DNA of 6,756 nt, from NCBI GenBank assembly GCA_947490035.1, contig CANLGS010000225.1:1-6756 (forward strand), written 5' to 3'. Shown piece after piece: positions 5,768 to 6,756 of the stretch (position 1 is the stretch's first letter; each line of letters opens with the position of its first letter). A program made the translations under genes and the position numbers. Origin of the DNA: Gemmataceae bacterium (lineage in GTDB: Bacteria > Planctomycetota > Planctomycetia > Gemmatales > Gemmataceae). Below the pieces are notes generated by a model. The model saw only the letters and a list, made by a program, of their open reading frames with translations. It ran no database searches and was not told where the DNA came from.

Positions 5768-6689
5768 CGGCCTTCTTCGCGGGCTTCTTCGCGGGCTTCT
5801 TCGCGGCCTTCTTCGCGGCCTTCGGCGTCGGCTTCTTGGCGACCGCCTTCGTTGCGACGGGTTTCTTCGCGGCAGGCTTCGTTGCGACGGGTTTCTTCGC
5901 GGCAGGCTTCGCAACTACCTTCTTCGCCGGCGTCTTCGTCGCCTTCGCGGGCTTCGCCACCACCTTCGCGGCGACTTTCTTCGCGGGCGCGGCCACGTTC
6001 GCACCAGTCAGCTTCAACAGTCGGTTGTGCTCGTCGAAGGTCGCGGTCAGTTCGCCCTTGCCGTCGCCGATCTTGAGGGCGTGCGGTTCCTCGGCCACGG
6101 TCAGCGTGTAGTCGCGTGCGTAGGCCGCGAGCGCGGCGCGGTGGTCCGACAGCGGCAGCGCGCGGACCGCCTTCGGGAACAGCGTGAGGACGCGGTGCAG
6201 CGGGTACTTCTCGGCGGCCGTGAGTCGGTCGTCGCGGACGAGGATCGCGGAGCGGTGCCCCGGTTCGGCGGTGATGTAGTGCGCGTCGTAGCCGAGTTCG
6301 CGCACGAGGACGCTACCGAACACGTCGGCCGTGTGCTTCGTGAGTTCGGGACCGAGCAGCGGTTCGACCGAGAACCCGGCGTGCGCCAGCGCCGGCACGC
6401 TGAGCCGGTGGACGGTCACGCGAACGAGGTCGCCGAGCGCGCGGTTGGTGATGGTGAGTTTGAGGTTGCGGTTCGACCACGCCCACAGCCACGAGTCGTT
6501 GCCGGTCGCGTGCGAGCCGACCACGGGCGCCTCGAACTTCAGCTTGCCGAACGACAGCGCGGCGTCGGCCACGTCGTAGGCCCACTTCGCGCCGGCGGCC
6601 TTCTGCTCGACGAGCGCGGTGAGCCGCGCTCGCCGGTCGAACGCGGTCGCGGCGTGCCGGTGGTACAGGGCGATCAGTTGCTCGTCCAT
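5754..6689 (-). CDS. DUF6882-like protein with histone-H1-like Lys/Ala/Pro tail
   Basis: This 311-aa protein has two parts. Residues 1 to about 230 form a globular domain with WLWAWSN at 67-73 in the context G-x-H...WLWAWSN, the hallmark I recall of DUF6882, whose function is unknown. Residues 233-311 are 79 residues almost only of Lys, Ala, Pro, Val and Thr, with many AAKKP repeats and no acidic residue. The tail resembles histone H1, AlgP and chlamydial Hc2 tails, so nucleic-acid binding is likely by composition but not shown. The start at 6689 has GGAG (6695-6698) 5 bases upstream. The 3' end overlaps the convergent gene by 14 bases. Planctomycetes often carry such basic tails on otherwise unrelated domains. 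Confidence 0.8.
   Translation of the reverse strand: MDEQLIALYHRHAATAFDRRARLTALVEQKAAGAKWAYDVADAALSFGKLKFEAPVVGSHATGNDSWLWAWSNRNLKLTITNRALGDLVRVTVHRLSVPALAHAGFSVEPLLGPELTKHTADVFGSVLVRELGYDAHYITAEPGHRSAILVRDDRLTAAEKYPLHRVLTLFPKAVRALPLSDHRAALAAYARDYTLTVAEEPHALKIGDGKGELTATFDEHNRLLKLTGANVAAPAKKVAAKVVAKPAKATKTPAKKVVAKPAAKKPVATKPAAKKPVATKAVAKKPTPKAAKKAAKKPAKKPAKKAVKKR
5770..5817. repeat. 12-base tandem repeats encoding the KKPA tail
   Basis: Four consecutive 12-base units of the type G(C/G)CTTCTTCGCG lie end to end at 5770-5817, with a partial fifth after them. On the minus strand each encodes a four-residue step of the Lys/Ala/Pro tail. As whole-codon units they can be gained or lost by slippage without frameshift. 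Confidence 0.85.
5851..5910. repeat. Exact 30-base tandem duplication in the basic tail
   Basis: 5851-5880 and 5881-5910 are identical 30-base blocks beginning GTTGCGACGGGTTTC. On the minus strand they encode two copies of a ten-residue AAKKPVATKP-type unit. Identity at every third position suggests a recent in-frame duplication. Confidence 0.9.
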
Positions 6690-6701
6690 CGCGTCTCCAA
6701 A

Positions 6702-6724
6702 GGCGAGCGGGGGGCGTAAGCCCC
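6702..6724. repeat. 23-bp palindrome-bearing repeat, copy 2
   Basis: This is the exact reverse complement of bases 1-23. It holds the GGGGC-GTAA-GCCCC hairpin at 6711-6724. It lies immediately upstream of the Shine-Dalgarno sequence (6695-6698) of the DUF6882-like gene, so the hairpin could be in that gene's leader or form part of its upstream boundary. The remaining bases to 6756 show no gene that I can support. Confidence 0.75.
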
Positions 6725-6756
6725 CTGTTCTGCTCGTGCGCGCGTTGACGTTGTGA

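Noticed and set aside
5691..6719. Plus-strand open frame antisense to the DUF6882-like gene
   Set aside because: The Leu/Arg repeats are the mirror of the Lys/Ala codons. The minus strand has the Shine-Dalgarno sequence and a recognisable domain.

Overview
The window looks like a piece of a Planctomycetota chromosome, most likely Gemmataceae. The sequence is very GC-rich with GC-rich third codon positions. One protein (5075-5767) matches a Gemmata-type family whose C-terminal signature (LLR-IFGNP, LADALEDAGC, HVRGCW) I recognise. A FlgM-like small protein, a DUF6882-like protein with a histone-H1-like tail, and several families of short intergenic palindromes point the same way. The family assignments come from memory of motifs, not from a search.

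Layout: three minus-strand genes come first. They are a Fur-family metalloregulator (35-520), a small FlgM-like anti-sigma protein (735-1016) and endonuclease V (1537-2307). Then follow three plus-strand genes: an FAD-dependent amine-oxidase-fold oxidoreductase (2554-3978), a tail-anchored protein resembling DUF155/RMND1 (3997-4836, 18 bases downstream with a good Shine-Dalgarno sequence, so probably co-transcribed), and the Gemmata-type hypothetical protein (5075-5767). The last gene, on the minus strand (5754-6689), encodes a DUF6882-like domain with a 79-residue Lys/Ala/Pro tail. It converges with and overlaps the previous gene by 14 bases.

Apart from the oxidoreductase/DUF155-like pair, the genes share no evident pathway. 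They look like independent housekeeping or accessory genes: metal regulation, anti-sigma control, deaminated-DNA repair, redox chemistry and possible nucleic-acid binding. I see no defence island, CRISPR array, transposase, rRNA or tRNA.

The most distinctive content is in and around the intergenic gaps. Several unrelated palindromic repeat families are present: a 23-bp repeat in inverted copies at the two ends of the window (1-23 and 6702-6724), a MITE-like element (618-725), a 37/38-bp inverted pair (1494-1629), and a REP/BIME-like cluster with a perfect 41-bp inverted repeat (4851-4975). The 1494-1629 repeat runs into the 3' end of the endonuclease V gene and supplies its last 30 codons. 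The oxidoreductase leader (2308-2553) holds a terminator-like hairpin directly after a possible 10-codon ORF, which may be an attenuator. About 460 bases between the FlgM-like and endonuclease V genes hold no convincing gene.
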